This document shows, one piece after another, positions 8,961-23,482 of a DNA stretch of 64,000 bases (its first letter is position 1; each line of letters starts with the position of its first letter). Both the position numbers and the translations under genes were made by a program. The DNA lies in the NCBI GenBank assembly GCA_036937835.1, contig CM072869.1, positions 12,497,501 to 12,561,500 of the forward strand, given 5' to 3'. The DNA comes from Pampus argenteus (Eukaryota > Chordata > Actinopteri > Scombriformes > Stromateidae). Under the pieces are notes generated by a model. It did no database searches, was not told the origin of the DNA, and was given only the letters and a program-made list of their open reading frames with translations.

Positions 8961-11726
8961 GTAACCTAATTAGTCTGTGTTGACTGTGACCATCACTAAA
9001 GTAACTAGTAACTGCTATGACAATATGGCATCTGTAAGGAGAGTGTCGCTTCATACAGTAGTTTTTCTGCTCTTACAGTTAGATAAATTAACACACTTTA
9101 CTACTTCACTGTGCCTTCGCTGATTCCGGTCACTGTTAACTGCTGACTGCTGAAACAATGAGATGACTGGTTGCAGCTGTTCTTTGTGAAACGAGTGAGA
9201 GCATAAAGCTGGAGACACGCATTGCGAGTTGACCTTGTGGTCATGGGCAAAACACACAGCTATTGAGTCGTAAAGGTAAAGACTCCCATAGGCCAAGACA
9301 AATAGTGCTACTGCTGAAGCTAGCACTAACACATAATATTCCCCCTCCCCTGCTAATACAAAGGCACAACCATATTGCTTAGTTAATGTTAGTGACAGTT
9401 TCAACAGTGCAGCTTCACCTTGTTCTGTAGTTAGAACTGACTGATCTAATTAGTTGCTAGCATTAGCCATTACCTTGCCTTAGCTACTATTCAATGTCTC
9501 CTGGCCCCTGTGGATCCTTTACCACTCAGCCTGTGCTTAGTGTGGCTGGTCAGCAAAGTGCTGGAGCAGCATTTGGCCTGAGAATAGAGGAGTGGATGGT
9601 GAGAGAAAGGAGACCGGTGGAAGCAGATCGATGCGGCCTGTATTCATTAACCCTCGCTCACGGCTCCCTTCCCTCCCCAATCACAACCTCGCCATTTTAG
9701 GACGGCAGGAGGTGATTTATTAGCTGTCCTGGCTCAGTCAGCACCATCGACCCACAGTCTGAGGAGAGTTGACTCACACCAGGATATACCGATTCCCTCA
9801 CTGTGGGCTGAACTCACTCAGTGATCCGACACCATTCAAAGAAAAACCATGCTGTAAAAAGCAGGATGATCAACGCATATTTATTTTGTAAACTTAGTCA
9901 GTTTACAAGAAAAGGTATCCAAATATCAAAATTGGGTGTTACGTTTATTAAACCTGTGTTAATATAAGTACGAGATGTGCAGTATACAATGCAAAAAAAA
10001 AAAAAAAAGATTTTTTGAGTTTGAAATTCTGGCGAAAGGCATTGTGCCAAAAACACATGCTATTAAACTGCAAGGTTCAAGCTTCCTAAATGCCAAGATT
10101 GATACTGCTAGCACGACAACACTAGTGCACACTAGGATCACCCATTCTATTAAGTCCCTGTATAATGCAGGTTGGCCATTAGCTGTTTTTTCTTTAGCAC
10201 TGTTCATTGTGACATTCAATTTGAACTGATTTTTATCCCAACTGACCAAATCATGTTTCAGTTGAGTTATCATTCTTCATTTCAGCACTAGGACCTATCC
10301 ACATTTTTTTACCATGTTTCCTGTTTTGCTTCTCACCTCACTAAATATTTTCCTCTACAGGCTCCTTTTACAGCTTTAAACTCATTTTTTCAACGCTCTA
10401 CTACAGACTGAAACGTGTTTCACATACATATATACATGTAAAGGCTAATATTGCATTTATGATTTCACAACCCCTTAATACTGACGAAATGTAGGCATTG
10501 TTATAGACAGATCCAAGAGATAGCTTTTACAGTTTGATCAAACGGCAGTGATAGTAATATTGTGACCATCACTCTGGCTGATTTGAGAAAAGGCAGCTTT
10601 CTTTGAGAATGACAACTGAATTTCATTTTTTTCCATACCTGACAGCATCATACGCAACAAGTGCTTTGAGTCATATTATATAGAACATTAACTGGTATTC
10701 TTTCACTCAGTGTGTACCAGTAGCCCCGGGATCGGGTGTTTTGGTTTGTATCATCTGGTTCATGCCTCTCTCTTCATAACTTCAACTATCCTGTAGCCCC
10801 TTGGGGAGGTGCACCTCACGGTCTGAAAACCTGTAGGTTGAATAAACACATTTTATAACAGGACACTGAACAAGCATGTTATATATGGATATCAGTGACA
10901 GTATTTAGCAAAAACGTATTTAGAGCAAGTCAGACATAATGGAATTTTGGCAAAGCAAACGTGTGCATCTGTTAATTAAAGCCTGTGTTGTGTCTCCATA
11001 TTGTTTTGCTAATTCTCCTCATACACTCTAACAGCTGACCATTTTGTTTTACAAATCCATCGTCCAGAAGTCGCCTCTTGTCAGACAAACAGCTCTTAAT
11101 AGAAACAATGCGGCCCAATTGATTGTATTGATTTCACTCAACTGAGAACACAGTAGGTATTTGGTAGTTGGGACACAAACAGCCAATGAATGAGGTCAGA
11201 TCCTTAATCCCATTTCACTCACACAGGGGGAATCTGCACATTAGGATGATGACCAGAAGTCAGTGTGAGAAGCTTTGAAAAATCACTACACCAGTCTCTG
11301 CATGTCTGTCATGGATCAACTGTTGTCCATTTGGAAAGAATAGCATGATTTGCATTATTGAGCTATAACACAATAGTTTCATTGGTTTCAATAAATACCA
11401 CCAACAATATAGGTGTTATTGCTATTGTACAGTATGATCCCTTTGTTTAAAAAAAAGTATTAGGTAATGACAGGGATGTGAGCGATTATAACAGTAAACA
11501 CTATTAATCAGAGCTCCCCACACACACACACACACACCCAGGAAATTAAGCTTCAACAGGTTGCTGTATTTATCTATATTTATTATTACGTTTGGATGCT
11601 CAAACCCAGTTAATTATATTTGTGCTTCCCATTAGAGCCGTGTTTGATTTTGTGTGGTTGAAATTAAAAACAGCGCACAAACAATATGGACAGTGCTCAT
11701 ATTGTTTGTGGACTGATGATCACATT

Positions 11727-11727
<1 letters not shown>

Positions 11728-11770
<43 letters not shown>
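11728..11770. repeat. Compound (TG)n(TGCG)n microsatellite
   Basis: A short TG run is followed by about seven TGCG units. The alternating purine-pyrimidine composition can adopt Z-DNA. Confidence 0.9.
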
Positions 11771-12225
11771 CAGAGAGACCACATTGGTTTTGGTGATGAA
11801 GACCACTAGCCTGAACCCAAAGCTGTTGCTCATCATACAGAACTTCATCATCACAGCCATATGCAGTCCTCTATATATTTATACAGATCTGAAGAAAGTA
11901 AAGTTGGCCCTGTCCTATAGTATTTCAATGGACCACCTTTACAAATGAGTTGCAGGACACTTTTGCCAGACCCTTTTTGTGACAAAGATACACTCAAGCA
12001 TGCACACAGATACACATCCTACTTTGCTTGAGATGTATGAAGGCAGTGTGTTGGATGGACTCCCTCACCTCTCATATGCAAATAACTTTCCCCCATGCAG
12101 CTCTGTGATTGGCTTGCTGTTATTAATATTCTGCCAGCGTGTGACTTCGTTAGCCCGGAGTTACTGTGCCAACAGGCAGCACTAAAAAGGGACTTTGTCA
12201 ATGTTTGATGTCTCATGAAATGATG

Positions 12226-12226
<1 letters not shown>

Positions 12227-12276
<50 letters not shown>

Positions 12277-12287
12277 CGCGTGTGTGT
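12227..12287. repeat. Compound (TG)n(CG)n(TG)n microsatellite
   Basis: About twenty TG units, then about six CG units, then three more TG units, making 60 bases of uninterrupted alternating purine-pyrimidine sequence. Confidence 0.92.
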
Positions 12288-12776
12288 TCTTAAGGAGATT
12301 CAAATTTGGGCAGTGGGAGACACTTTTCCCTGCTGACATCAGATTGAGGAGTAACTGGCTATCTACTTTTGAATATAATTGTAATAATATTCTCTGTATG
12401 AACACCGACTTTGTGCTATCTGCAGAGTAGCCAAACACATGGCAGGCTCCATCCTGTCCTGTCCTAAGTACAGGTTTGGCTGTCCAGGCATAATCACAAC
12501 CTATTGCTTTTCATCCATTTAAACCTGGGCCACTGCCAAGTATACCTCTGCTTGTAAACAACAAACGGCTTAAGTTAAATCATACAAGTCGAACTGAACC
12601 ATGTATAGGGATGTGATGTGAAGCCTAAACTAGCTGTGACATATTTGCCTGTGGCCATCCTTCAGTCACCCTAAGTTGCTCTGTCACTGCCGTATTTCAA
12701 CAATGACAGCATGAGCAGTGTGTTCTCAACACAGATCACAGGGTTTGTCATGACAAGTGTAGAAGGGCCTCTCTGC

Positions 12777-12816
12777 TGTGTGTGTGTGTGTGTGTATGGA
12801 GGTGTGTGTGTGTGAG
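12777..12816. repeat. (TG)n microsatellite, interrupted
   Basis: Two TG tracts separated by TATGGAGG. Confidence 0.85.
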
Positions 12817-13013
12817 GGTACAGTAAATCCCCTAAACTGGAGCTGGTGACCCTCTGTAATACATTTCCTTTGAGCAGTTCTGGGTTTCCCACCAGGTGCC
12901 CTAGGGGTTTGTAGGGAGAAACGTGTAGGGCAGTATTTTCTAAATTGAAGTCAATACCAATCTGCCATTTACCTACAAGCACCCTGATGCTAAGAGCATC
13001 TAAAAGCATATGT

Positions 13014-13039
13014 ACACACACACACACACACACACACAG
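13014..13039. repeat. (CA)n microsatellite
   Basis: About twelve CA units read directly. Confidence 0.85.
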
Positions 13040-13899
13040 AAGAAGCCGAATAAATTATTTACAGTAAACACTACTCTTAAAATGAAACTCATTTTCTAAA
13101 TCCTAACTCATTAAAATATAACCCGTTCTCTGAAAGACTCCTGTTGTGTGCTGGCTTGTTTGTATCAAGCTCCAAGGGCCAAGTTTCTTAGGAACGGGAT
13201 TGTTTCGTAGGAAACAAGAGGATTTAACAATACAGAAACTAATTACTCCTCTTCACCCTTGAATTGCGCAGCCTATTGGAAATACAGCAATAAAAGGGCA
13301 CATTATGCACACATCATCAGTCAGCTTTCATACATCTTTGTACTCCAAACATCCTGAAGATCTCTCTCTCTGTCATTTTAATGGGTTATATTCCACAGTT
13401 TATGATGCAATTAATTTACCTAGTCTGTCTAATGCTGGATTTTTGACAACATCATATTTTTTTACAATAACATCAATGATCGATGCCTTCTCTGTCCTGA
13501 GCAAAAGGTTTGTAATGAAATTTTGAAAATCTGACTGATTCTGACAGGACAACTGATTAGGGAGAAAAAACAGTGTGCTTTGAATTTAATTTACCCCCAC
13601 AGCTGCGCACAGATAAGACTGCTTCTTGGTTTTCTATTCACAGCAGGTTCAAAGGAATGAATGGATGAATAACTTTAATTACAAAAATATCCTCTCTTCT
13701 TTTTACTCAAATAAATATGTTACAGTTTATGCCTAACGTTCAACACTAGTAGTGTTTCAAAAAGCTAACACTAGTTATTGTTGAGAAGTAGAGGTTTTCT
13801 AACTAGCAATAAAAGCAATATGTTTTGAAATGCAGTCACAATTATGTTTGCTTATTTTGCTGCAATGTTACAATACCGTACACAACACTGTGATGAGGA

Positions 13900-14170
13900 A
13901 TCAGAGACACAAATCACCAACAACTGGATAATGGATTAATCATTAATAAGTAACTACTATAAGAACTAATAACTCAGAATGAAGGCATATATAGTAGATG
14001 AGTTACTAGTGAACAGACAGTATACTGTGTAATAATTCAGTAACGTAGTAACTCCTATTCTGTTGTCTAGTAACTCCTACTTATCTAATATATGGTCAGA
14101 TTGGAGTTATCAAGGAGCTACTAATTAACCATTTATTAATTATCAGGTTGTGACTGAGGACTCATTTCAA
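13900..14170. repeat. Possible dispersed repeat rich in TAGTAACTCCT-like motifs
   Basis: The segment has several near-copies of AGTAACTCCTA and ACTAATAACTC and an overall A/T stem-like organisation. It resembles fish repeats I recall, but no clean terminal repeats or target duplication are visible, so this is tentative. Confidence 0.25.
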
Positions 14171-16209
14171 GGAAACTACTCACGCTGTTCTGTGCCGTTT
14201 TGTAAAGTGTCACACTCATTTTATGTTTGCTGGGTTTTATAAGAGATTATAAATCACACTCAATTCAATGCCAAAAGACACTGAGCCCTGTTGGGACCAC
14301 CCATACTAGAAAGTGTGCACTTAAACTGTGATTTGATAAAAAATGAGAAAATGAAAAAAAAAAAGAGTGATCCTTGATTGTTGATAGTAGTTGTCTAAAC
14401 AGTTCAGCAACAATGTTGTTTTTCTCATCTCTTAAAAGCTTATCTGATATTACTGTCTTGCACTGAAATAACATCAAGGCCGAGCTGTCAAGTTCAGTCC
14501 AGAGTTGAGGGTGGAAGCGATACGCAGCATTTGTATTTTGCCAACATATTGTTGTGTTATAGAACAATTATCGCCATATTGCAGTGTAAGAGAGAGACTA
14601 CTTAAATGCAGACTAAATACATCCTAATATAGTATATTTGTCACAGTAACTCCATAAAAAAGATTGATCCATAATGTAAGTTTTCTTCTAACCACATATA
14701 ATCCTAGAATGTCTAACAATATTGCACTTGTCAGACCAGTGTAAATGAACCAAATGTTCTATTGACTGTATGTCAGTATTCTCTAGATTTGTCCTGCACG
14801 TTTTCTGCAGAGCGCAGCGACTTTTGTTGTGTAATTTCTCTATGAGCTCCTTCATTATACGCAGCATTCTGCATGTTCTACACTGATCTATATTCAGGGC
14901 CTGCTCTTACTGATGGGGATTACGTGCTCAAGAGGCAGGGTAATTTGATATTCATTGATTGAGTCAAGAGCCAATCTGAAATTGAGGAATTGTAGTTATT
15001 GCTATTGATTTTAATAACTAGGCTGTTACAGTTCATTCAGCGAGGCTCTAGTCGATACAGAAAGTGAACTATTCCCTCTTCTGAAAAGAGAACAGCACTT
15101 GATTCAGTGGGGGGTTTTTTTATGTTATTCTGAAATGTGCAATGATACAGAAATGCAATTTATGTCCCCCCGCTATTGTTCATTACATTGTGCCATGGCC
15201 TGCTAACCAATGCTGAAGATAGTCACAGCAATTACAGAGCATGAAACATTAACGCCATTTAAAAAAGCATGTGAAATGAGTGGTAATGACTGGTGCGTAT
15301 GTATGCCATTGTGACTCTCTGTGCATGCATTCTTTATAGTGCTGTACATGTGTTTTAAAACCCCTGTTGATTTAGTTTAGTCCATAGAGACCTTCACTAA
15401 ATGTTTCTACTGATCCATATTTAACTAGTTATTGGTTTCAGTCTCCCTCAGGAGGCTGTATTCATTAAAGATTGCAGTCTTAGACTCTATAGACTATAGG
15501 TGCCTTATGGAACTGCTCTTAATGAATCTGTTTAATGTATTTTTTCAAAGTTTTAGGTATAATAAGCCATAAAACAATGTACTGTTGAAGGCTCAGTAAT
15601 ACTGACTATTTGTGATCCAGTAGTAGAAGTATTAGTTGTATTTTCTAAAGTGCCCAGCAGTCTCTTGTAAGGTATATTTCCAATATACTGTATATATTTC
15701 CTAGTTCCAAGGAAAGCATAGAGTAAGTCAGAGCAAGAAACTTTGGACGGACAGTGAGGTGTAAGCCTGAATACATGTTGGAAATGCTGAAAAAAGTGTT
15801 GATTTAGTTTCCAATAATTTTTATAACCGTGCATAAAATATTTGAAAGGGTGATATGAGCAGAGGCAAGAATCACACAGCAGAGCCAAGAGTGAATTATA
15901 TTTGAATGGTGAGCAATCATTTGTTTATAAGAAACTGGCACGCAGTCATACGCATAGTTGTCAATCAGGGATGAGATTATACACAAATCCATAGTGGCCT
16001 ACAGTATAAAATAAAAACAAAAATATGTATCTTCTACATTAAAATGGGTTCTATAATACAAATAACATGGACCAAAGACATGGACCAAATGTTTATGTTA
16101 CTGCCAGAACAAATCTTCCATGTAGTATCTACAGTCCAATCAAGACGTGTGTTGTTTTAACACAATGGTAAATATTTAAATAGTAAGGAAAAAGGAAATT
16201 CTGACAAAG

Positions 16210-16490
16210 GGAGGAGTTTGAACACAATAATTACAGCTTTTACAACCACCAAAGCCCCTAATTATGCTCCCTCCATTACCATGATCATGATGTTTAATGA
16301 TGACACAAAAGATGATTACTATAGAAGGCTACGCGGTGGCAGTGGCTGGTATTTGTGGTGGTGGTCGGCACAGATGATGAAAGCCTGGCGATGGTAAGGA
16401 GATGAATTGTGCCTCTTGCAGGTCTATGTGGGAATGAATGGAGGGCTAATTTGATTGGAGCCACTTTACTCTCTACCACATTTAAAACCT
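16210..16490. promoter_or_regulatory. Candidate conserved non-coding element
   Basis: A non-repetitive block with several AATTA/TAAT cores, a TGATCATGATG palindromic stretch and GC-balanced sequence stands out from the AT-rich surroundings. This is composition-based only. Confidence 0.2.
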
Positions 16491-17729
16491 CATTACACTA
16501 ACGTCCACTATCAATACCCCACACATAGGTCACACATATACAAATACATATGTGTGTGCGCTGCAGTTTACCTCAACATACAGTGCTGAAAAAAGGGGTG
16601 GTATAGAGATTACTGTCTTAAGCAAATGATGCAGTAAGTGCAATGACATTATGGCAACTAGACCATGAACAATTCTGATCCTTTCAAAGGTTATAGCACT
16701 CACATAGTCTCTCTCTCTATCGCTCTTTCTCTCTCTCATACACACTCACATTCACACCCACACCCACCTGTCACCGAGGCCCATTAGCACCCCTGCTGAG
16801 GTTCTGTTTGGCTTTTAGACTCAGGCACATAAGACCCCATGTGAGGAGAGGGACTGGCACTGTCTCTCACTGCCTACCTTCCTCCCCTGTAAACAGTGAG
16901 TGGAACGGCACTTGAATAAATGCTACTGTAATATAAATACGGTGTAATACCAGCATGCATGCGCGCACACACTCACACAGCTAGCAGCCCTGCAGTGTGG
17001 GATCACCTTCATGGGATTAGAACAGGTTGAACTTCACTGGATTTTCATCCAGAACACACAGACCGTGTGGTGATCAATTCAACAGTATTAGGAGTGGCAG
17101 AGGTGTGCATGGACGATTGCACATGGATATGCTCATGCACATGCTTGTTGGAAAGTGTATGCTTGTGTATGTGTGGGTCTGCTTTCTTGTCTGTGTGAGA
17201 TCTCTCGTGTAGGTGTATGTGGAGAGGGAAAATATCAATATGTTACAGGAATTTTTTTTTTTTTTCTTACTGTTGTTATCTTTGCTTTCCCACCTCCATT
17301 ACACCCCCATCAGCTTTGGATGGATTAAATCTGCAATAAAGACCTCCATCCATGTCTCTGTAAAAGACATGAGACACATTAACAGCATTCGCACAATGAG
17401 CAGTCTTGTATCCAGGGGCGGATTTTAAAGCATCTATATTTGTTCTGCCTGTTGTTTTGTTATATAAATCTTTAGGTGTGCATGTTTGAAAACACACACA
17501 CACACGCTTTCATGCATTTGTGTATGCAAAATAAGAGCCAAGATAAGGTAGGAAAGACAAGGGAAATGTGTTAGTCACAGCACCTTGGGCAGTGATGCCC
17601 GGCAAATGATTAGAAATGGTTTTTATTGACATTGTAAATGTATTTTACACAGGCATTAGGCTGCTATGGGGATAAAAGACTACATGCCAGCAAAGCCACG
17701 TGTGGCAGCCCTCCCACAATGCACAACCG

Positions 17730-17760
17730 TGTGTGTGTGTGCGTGTGTGTGCGCGTGTGT
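17730..17760. repeat. (TG)n microsatellite with GCG interruptions
   Basis: Imperfect TG/CG alternating tract. Confidence 0.8.
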
Positions 17761-20700
17761 TTGAGTGTTTTTCATAGCTTTTCTTTTAATTACCCCCCTT
17801 GTGAATTAGTTGAGGAACAGGAGGCAAGCTATGCAATGTTAAATATCTTGCCTGGAATTATCTGTTTAGTCTGTTCCGTTTGATCTTCAGGAATAAGTCA
17901 TTAGTTTGCAAGCAATCTTATCCCGCTCCATCCCTCCCTTTTACTCCCTTTCTCTTCTTTTACTCCTCCCCTGTGTAGTGTCTTTATTTAGGCAGTTTCT
18001 TTGGAGCAGGGTGACTCAAATTACCCAGTTACATAACAACAAGAGGTAGATTGTGAGGAGGAGATGTGAAAAGAAGGGAAGGTTCGGTGAGGAAATGGTG
18101 AACTGAAAAGATGGAGGGAATAAATGAAAGATAGAGGTTGTGAATCTTTACTTCCAGCTGATTGGGGAAATGAAATGGTTCATTGTAAAGTGCATTGCAC
18201 ATTATTAGAGGAGGCCACTTCTTCTCACTGCAAGGCATAAAAAAAGATTAAAAACGTCAGTATGAGCATGTGTTTGTGTATGCTGTTTCGTGTTGCTCAG
18301 ACAGGGTGGAGATATGAAGATTGTTAACACTGGTTGAAGAGCAACCATTAGATGGTAATTGGCTGACCAGATGCTCTTCTCGCTGCATACAAATTATAGT
18401 CTTTAACTTCATCATGCCTCTGGCTTACTCCGTGCCATTACTGGTTAGTACATACGTAATTAGAGCCTTAACTCGCAAGTAAAATCCTACTATTTTTAAG
18501 AACCATGCTGCACCCATCTTCACAGAATGTTTTGCATTGATTGTTTTCTGTTTGACAAATAATGCTGACCATTATCCATATTTTTCTTGTGAACAAATCG
18601 CATGTGCAGAACTAACAATGAATTGACTGAATATGAAGTATTGTGTGTGCATCCAAAACGCAATTGTTCCAGTAATTTGTTTAGAAACGCCTCCAAAGAA
18701 TAACACAAGCTATAACATTTTTACTCTCTGGAGATAAGTTCCTTGTACAACAGACGCCACAGATTGCGCAGGAACACGGTTCCCTTTACCTCTTGACGTT
18801 GTACTGGAGTTCTTTGATAAATTTATTATGTAGCACAACAAAGCAGAACCTTTTTACCTGTGCATGCTTTGCACAGAACTACTAAATGTGACCACTGTTA
18901 TTAGTCTTCGGAGATGTTTCTTAGTCTAATGTAACCGTTTAGAATGAAGGAACATGTCACCCTCATTGAGGTTGTTATAATGGTTTTTAGACAACAGCAC
19001 TCGGCACAGAGGAATACAATATATCTGGCTTTGGATACACAAACAATACTTGTAGGTAGGATAAGTTCATTGTTTGTGTGGCAACACATAAGATTTGTTG
19101 CCAGTAAGAATTATCACCAGCCTCATCTTTTAACAACTGAAGTGTGCTGAATGTGTGATCTATTTGTGAAGCATTTGAGAAACGGTGCTATTTAAAGAAG
19201 TGTTTCAGGAAAAAATATATTAAAATTGAAAATCTGCGTCTCTCTCTGTTACTCTTACTCTGGGCTGTTTGCTTGGTGTTTCAGGGTTACTCAGAGCCCT
19301 TTCTGAAGTCTTTTTCAGACAGGGTGCCAAACTGTGTCAATGCCAACAGAAGCATTAGCAGACCCTGCACAGCCCCCCCACTCCACCCAAATGGATATTA
19401 ATAAACACTGCTGCATCTAGCATCTACTCTCCAACCAGTTTCACTTCTTCTCCCTCTCCATACCCTCTAATATCCCCTATCTTACACTCCATCCTCCTTT
19501 TCATTTTCTGTCTTCAGTCCTTTTCCCCTCAAGTGTCAATAACTCTTGCGTGCCACACACACATCCACACACACATGCTGTAGTTGCAGTGTCAGGCTTT
19601 CCAGGGAGGCTGGTATAGTTATATAGTAGACTCTGTGGGTTTAGTAAAATCCTCATTAGGACTCAGTGTAGGTGTGAGCATCCCTGCCGCTGTCTCACAA
19701 CAAACTGCTTACCTCGACAGAATACTCACAAACACAAACACACACACAGCTGCACACGGACCAAACAAAGAGGAGAGTCAGACATTGATGCAAGGCAGGA
19801 AACATTCACGTCTATGCATACGCACACCTCGTGTGTGTTGATTGTACTAAGATATGCCCCCATCCATTTCCCCAACATCTCAAACACACCCTCCCTAACA
19901 AACAGAGTCTTAGTGCTGTTGTGTGATGACATTTTAATGGAAACGTGTCTCCCCCTAATTAATGTCAGTCAGGAAGGCAAAGTATTCAAAAATAACTCTT
20001 TGAATAAGGCCTAGTATGAGGCGGTGCCATCACCCCAATTATAAAATTCTGATCAAAATCCAGCAACATTTTTTAATCTGACAGGTATTTCACCTGCTGC
20101 CCGAAGTATTTTTTTTAATGAAGAATATTATATCTATTAATAAGGCATCTATCATTACAGTTAAAAAAAGGCAAAATACATTTTTGGTTTCAGTTGCTGT
20201 TTTCCAAAGCATGGAATTTGCTGTATTTAGCACTTTGTGATTTTAGGAAGAAAAAAAGTGTACAGTATGAGTGATGGTGGTAGGCAAAAGCAAGTGCGCA
20301 CTGTGTCACTGGCATTTACCAGTGAGCGTCCTCCATCACCATGTACTCAATTTGAAACAGAAGGTAGAACAGAGCCAAGTGACATTACGTTTATCGTTCA
20401 TGATCACTAAACAGCAAACCCATTTTTTGAAGCCAAGAAGAACACTCCAACTAGCAATCCAACACCTTCATAAAGAGCTGCAGACTTACTGGAACCATAT
20501 TTAAGTATCAAGTCACAATCATTTCTCAGGTTATGTAGTCGAAAGTGATGAATTAGCAAAATGTATCTGACATATTCTATGATAGTATCCAAAGGCTTTT
20601 ACATGTCTCTGCCTCCAGTTTGATCTCTGCTCAGTGTGCTACCGCCGTGTCACAGTAGGTCCCCGCTGCTTCTGAGATGTGTGAAACGTCCAGCCACTTA

Positions 20701-20767
20701 AAATAATAGTTTAAAGGCTGGATGGCTGTTACAGGAAAAGCCAGCTCCATATTTTTGTTGAGTTGGT

Positions 20768-20821
20768 AAAAAAAAAAAAAAAAAAGAAAAATGAAAATGA
20801 AAATGAAAATGAAAATGAAAG
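20768..20821. repeat. A-run followed by (AAAATG)n
   Basis: About seventeen A residues, then about five AAAATG units. It could be the decayed tail of a retroposon, but no body is recognisable upstream. Confidence 0.8.
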
Positions 20822-21507
20822 CGCTTAACAGTTTTTCATTAAAAACACTCTCTGGGGATCATTTCATTTTCAAGAGAAATGCCCATCTGTTCTTTTCAAA
20901 AGAAAACTCCAATACTATATAACACAATTAAATAGTGTTATTTTTTTCCTTTGACTTGTTTCTTAATTTTCACATACTTTCATTAATATTGCATGTATGT
21001 AATAAGAGTATTATCATTACTGTGTCTACTCACTGTGTCATTTCTGTTAATTAAAATCATATTCACCGTGCACTTTTTAAAAATACTATCAGGGATTAAA
21101 GCAGCAGTGGGCTCTTAAAGTCAACACAGACTGCAGCACTAATCTGGGACGTTCCACAAATACAGGATCCAGTCTGCAGCAGGAAACTACAATTAGCTCC
21201 TGTGTAAAACAGGTCTACAGTCTTCATCGGGTAGGAATCTTGCTATACTGGTTTGAAGTATGTCTGACTGCATCTTCCTGATTACAACCGATAGCTCCAC
21301 ATGAGAGCATGCATCCAACATGTCAGTAGAGTGACTAATGATGACTCCATCAAAAAATATCTAGAGATGTTTAGTTACATTTGACAAGCCAAACATTTAC
21401 TGTATATTCATGGGCGTAACATATGTGAGGCTGATTGCTTGATTGCTTGCCATCAGTGATTGTGAAGAACACCTGTGCAGGCTGCATGTTATGAAAGACA
21501 GACACGG

Positions 21508-21508
<1 letters not shown>

Positions 21509-21553
<45 letters not shown>
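21509..21553. repeat. (TG)n microsatellite
   Basis: About 22 uninterrupted TG units. Confidence 0.92.
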
Positions 21554-21557
<4 letters not shown>

Positions 21558-23044
21558 CCACTTTTACACACACATGCACTTACACCTGAAGGGTTGCTCA
21601 TTTGGCTAACAGACCTCATTACACGGATAGATGGATCATCGACCGCACGGTGGAGGAATTAAAGAAATCACCCTTTTCTTCTCCTCCATTCAGAATGCGT
21701 GACATGATGTCCTGAAGTTATTTACCTGCTCTCTGGAGCATGACGGCTAATCTCAGCTTCAGGACTTTGCATATGACAGATAAAATATCTGCCACAAAAG
21801 TAAGTGGACAAAAGAATGTTTTTAAGACCCTCCTGTGATTTTAGAGAGAATAATTTTGACCATTTGGCATTGGGACAATCAGCTTCCTAATGATAAGTGT
21901 TCAACAATGTTCGGTAAATAAAACATTCAACATTTGTAGTAGCTTAAAATATCGTTACAGACAATTTACTAGAAGTAACAGGTTGTATTATGTAGTCCGT
22001 GAAAACAATGGCATAACTTGAAGCATTGTCACGTTTCAGAAATCTACCCGAGTGACATCACTTAGGTAATCCCAATCTCTTAAGTAGTCACATTTTAAAC
22101 AGTATCATAACTGTATGAATCTCCTGCTAATTCAAACAGAACATCCTCCATTGAATCACATTAAAAGCGGTCAACTGGCAAAACACATGGTCCTAATAAG
22201 GTAGATTTCTGACAAATAGCTGCTGACAAATAGTGTTTCTGAGTATTACTGAGTACTCCAATGACCTTCCATAAGATGGACAGTTAAAAATATTAACACA
22301 TGTATTCCTCGTCAAAACTTAGTGCCTACATTACCCACAGTGCAACTCAACTCGATTCAAGCAGGGACGAGGAGCTACAGAAGTCTGGTTACCTCACTTC
22401 TTTTGTAACTCCAAACAGACCGTTTTAAAACTTGTAAACCCCAACCATTATTGCCGACTTTGCACACTTCTCCATCTTACTTTTTTCACATATACATGTA
22501 GTACTCCCCATCAAATATAAACAGACTTTGATGTGTAAGTTTCCCTTTACAACTTGACAAAATCTTAACAAAGTCAGATCTCTTGATTGTTCTATTTTAA
22601 AATGTGTCTTATAAGTCGTCCAACGTTTTGGAGATGCATTACTAAATAAGTGGCAAGCCTCTTTAATTTCATTTTCCTACAAAAACATTACATATTATAT
22701 TTTCTTTGGAATTTTACCATTGTAAAAAGAAGGAATGGAAATTAATGAATTTGCATCACCTCATATGGCAAGTATCACTTCAAATATGGCCTATTTTATT
22801 ACAAAAGAAAAACAAGTATTTCCTCCATATTTGACCGGCTGCTACAGAGTTCACCTTGTAAAAAGCATAAACATGTCACCACCATCCTCTCATACACGCA
22901 CAAACGTCCTGTTTTGTGATGTAAAGGGTTGTGTGTACCGCGGGCCAACAATAGATATTATTTGTATTTGGCAATCCAATTCTGATGACAGTGTTACTTC
23001 TATTTATTGTAAGGCAATCAGAGGTTCCAGATGTGTCCTGAAGA

Positions 23045-23175
23045 CTTGGGGCCCGTTATGCAATCTGTGGCCGCAGCCATGGAGACTCAAATTATCATGA
23101 CAACACTAATTAACATGATGACAACCAGTTAAATCCCCACCACAGCTGGGCTCTGGTCAACATGGTAACACATCA
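23045..23175. promoter_or_regulatory. Candidate conserved non-coding element
   Basis: It contains AAATTATCATGACAAC and CTAATTAACATGATGAC motifs, plus an E-box CAGCTG, within unique sequence. This pattern is common in vertebrate developmental enhancers. Conservation itself cannot be seen here. Confidence 0.25.
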
Positions 23176-23447
23176 CAGCCAAGTGTTCTTGACATCCTTT
23201 CCAGAACATTGGGCAGAGTGTCCCACACAAACGCTCTGTCTCACATGCCCACATGCACACAATTTACACGCACGTGAATACAGATATAGACTGTGGACAC
23301 AAACAATTACAGGCCTTAGGAGGTGTGCATGTGTGACTGGATTTTAGAACAGCCCCAAGCCATGTCTCATCTTTTGTGACCTCCCAGCTACAGGTCAGTG
23401 GAGAAAAAAAAGAAAAACTATTAAACCAATGAACCTTGGCAAGGCAA

Positions 23448-23482
23448 GTGTGTGTGTGTGTGCGCGTGTGTGTATATATATA
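23448..23482. repeat. (TG)n(TA)n microsatellite
   Basis: A TG tract with one GCGCG interruption, followed by TATATATATA. Confidence 0.85.

Larger units (their letters stand above)
7001..13899. other. Non-coding, repeat-poor stretch with microsatellites
   Basis: No coding exon was recognised. It contains several TG/CA microsatellites listed separately, a short A-run at 9993-10008, and a GC-richer block at about 9640-9780 that looks like a possible conserved element. The open frames here have no family features and mostly cross simple repeats. Confidence 0.4.
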
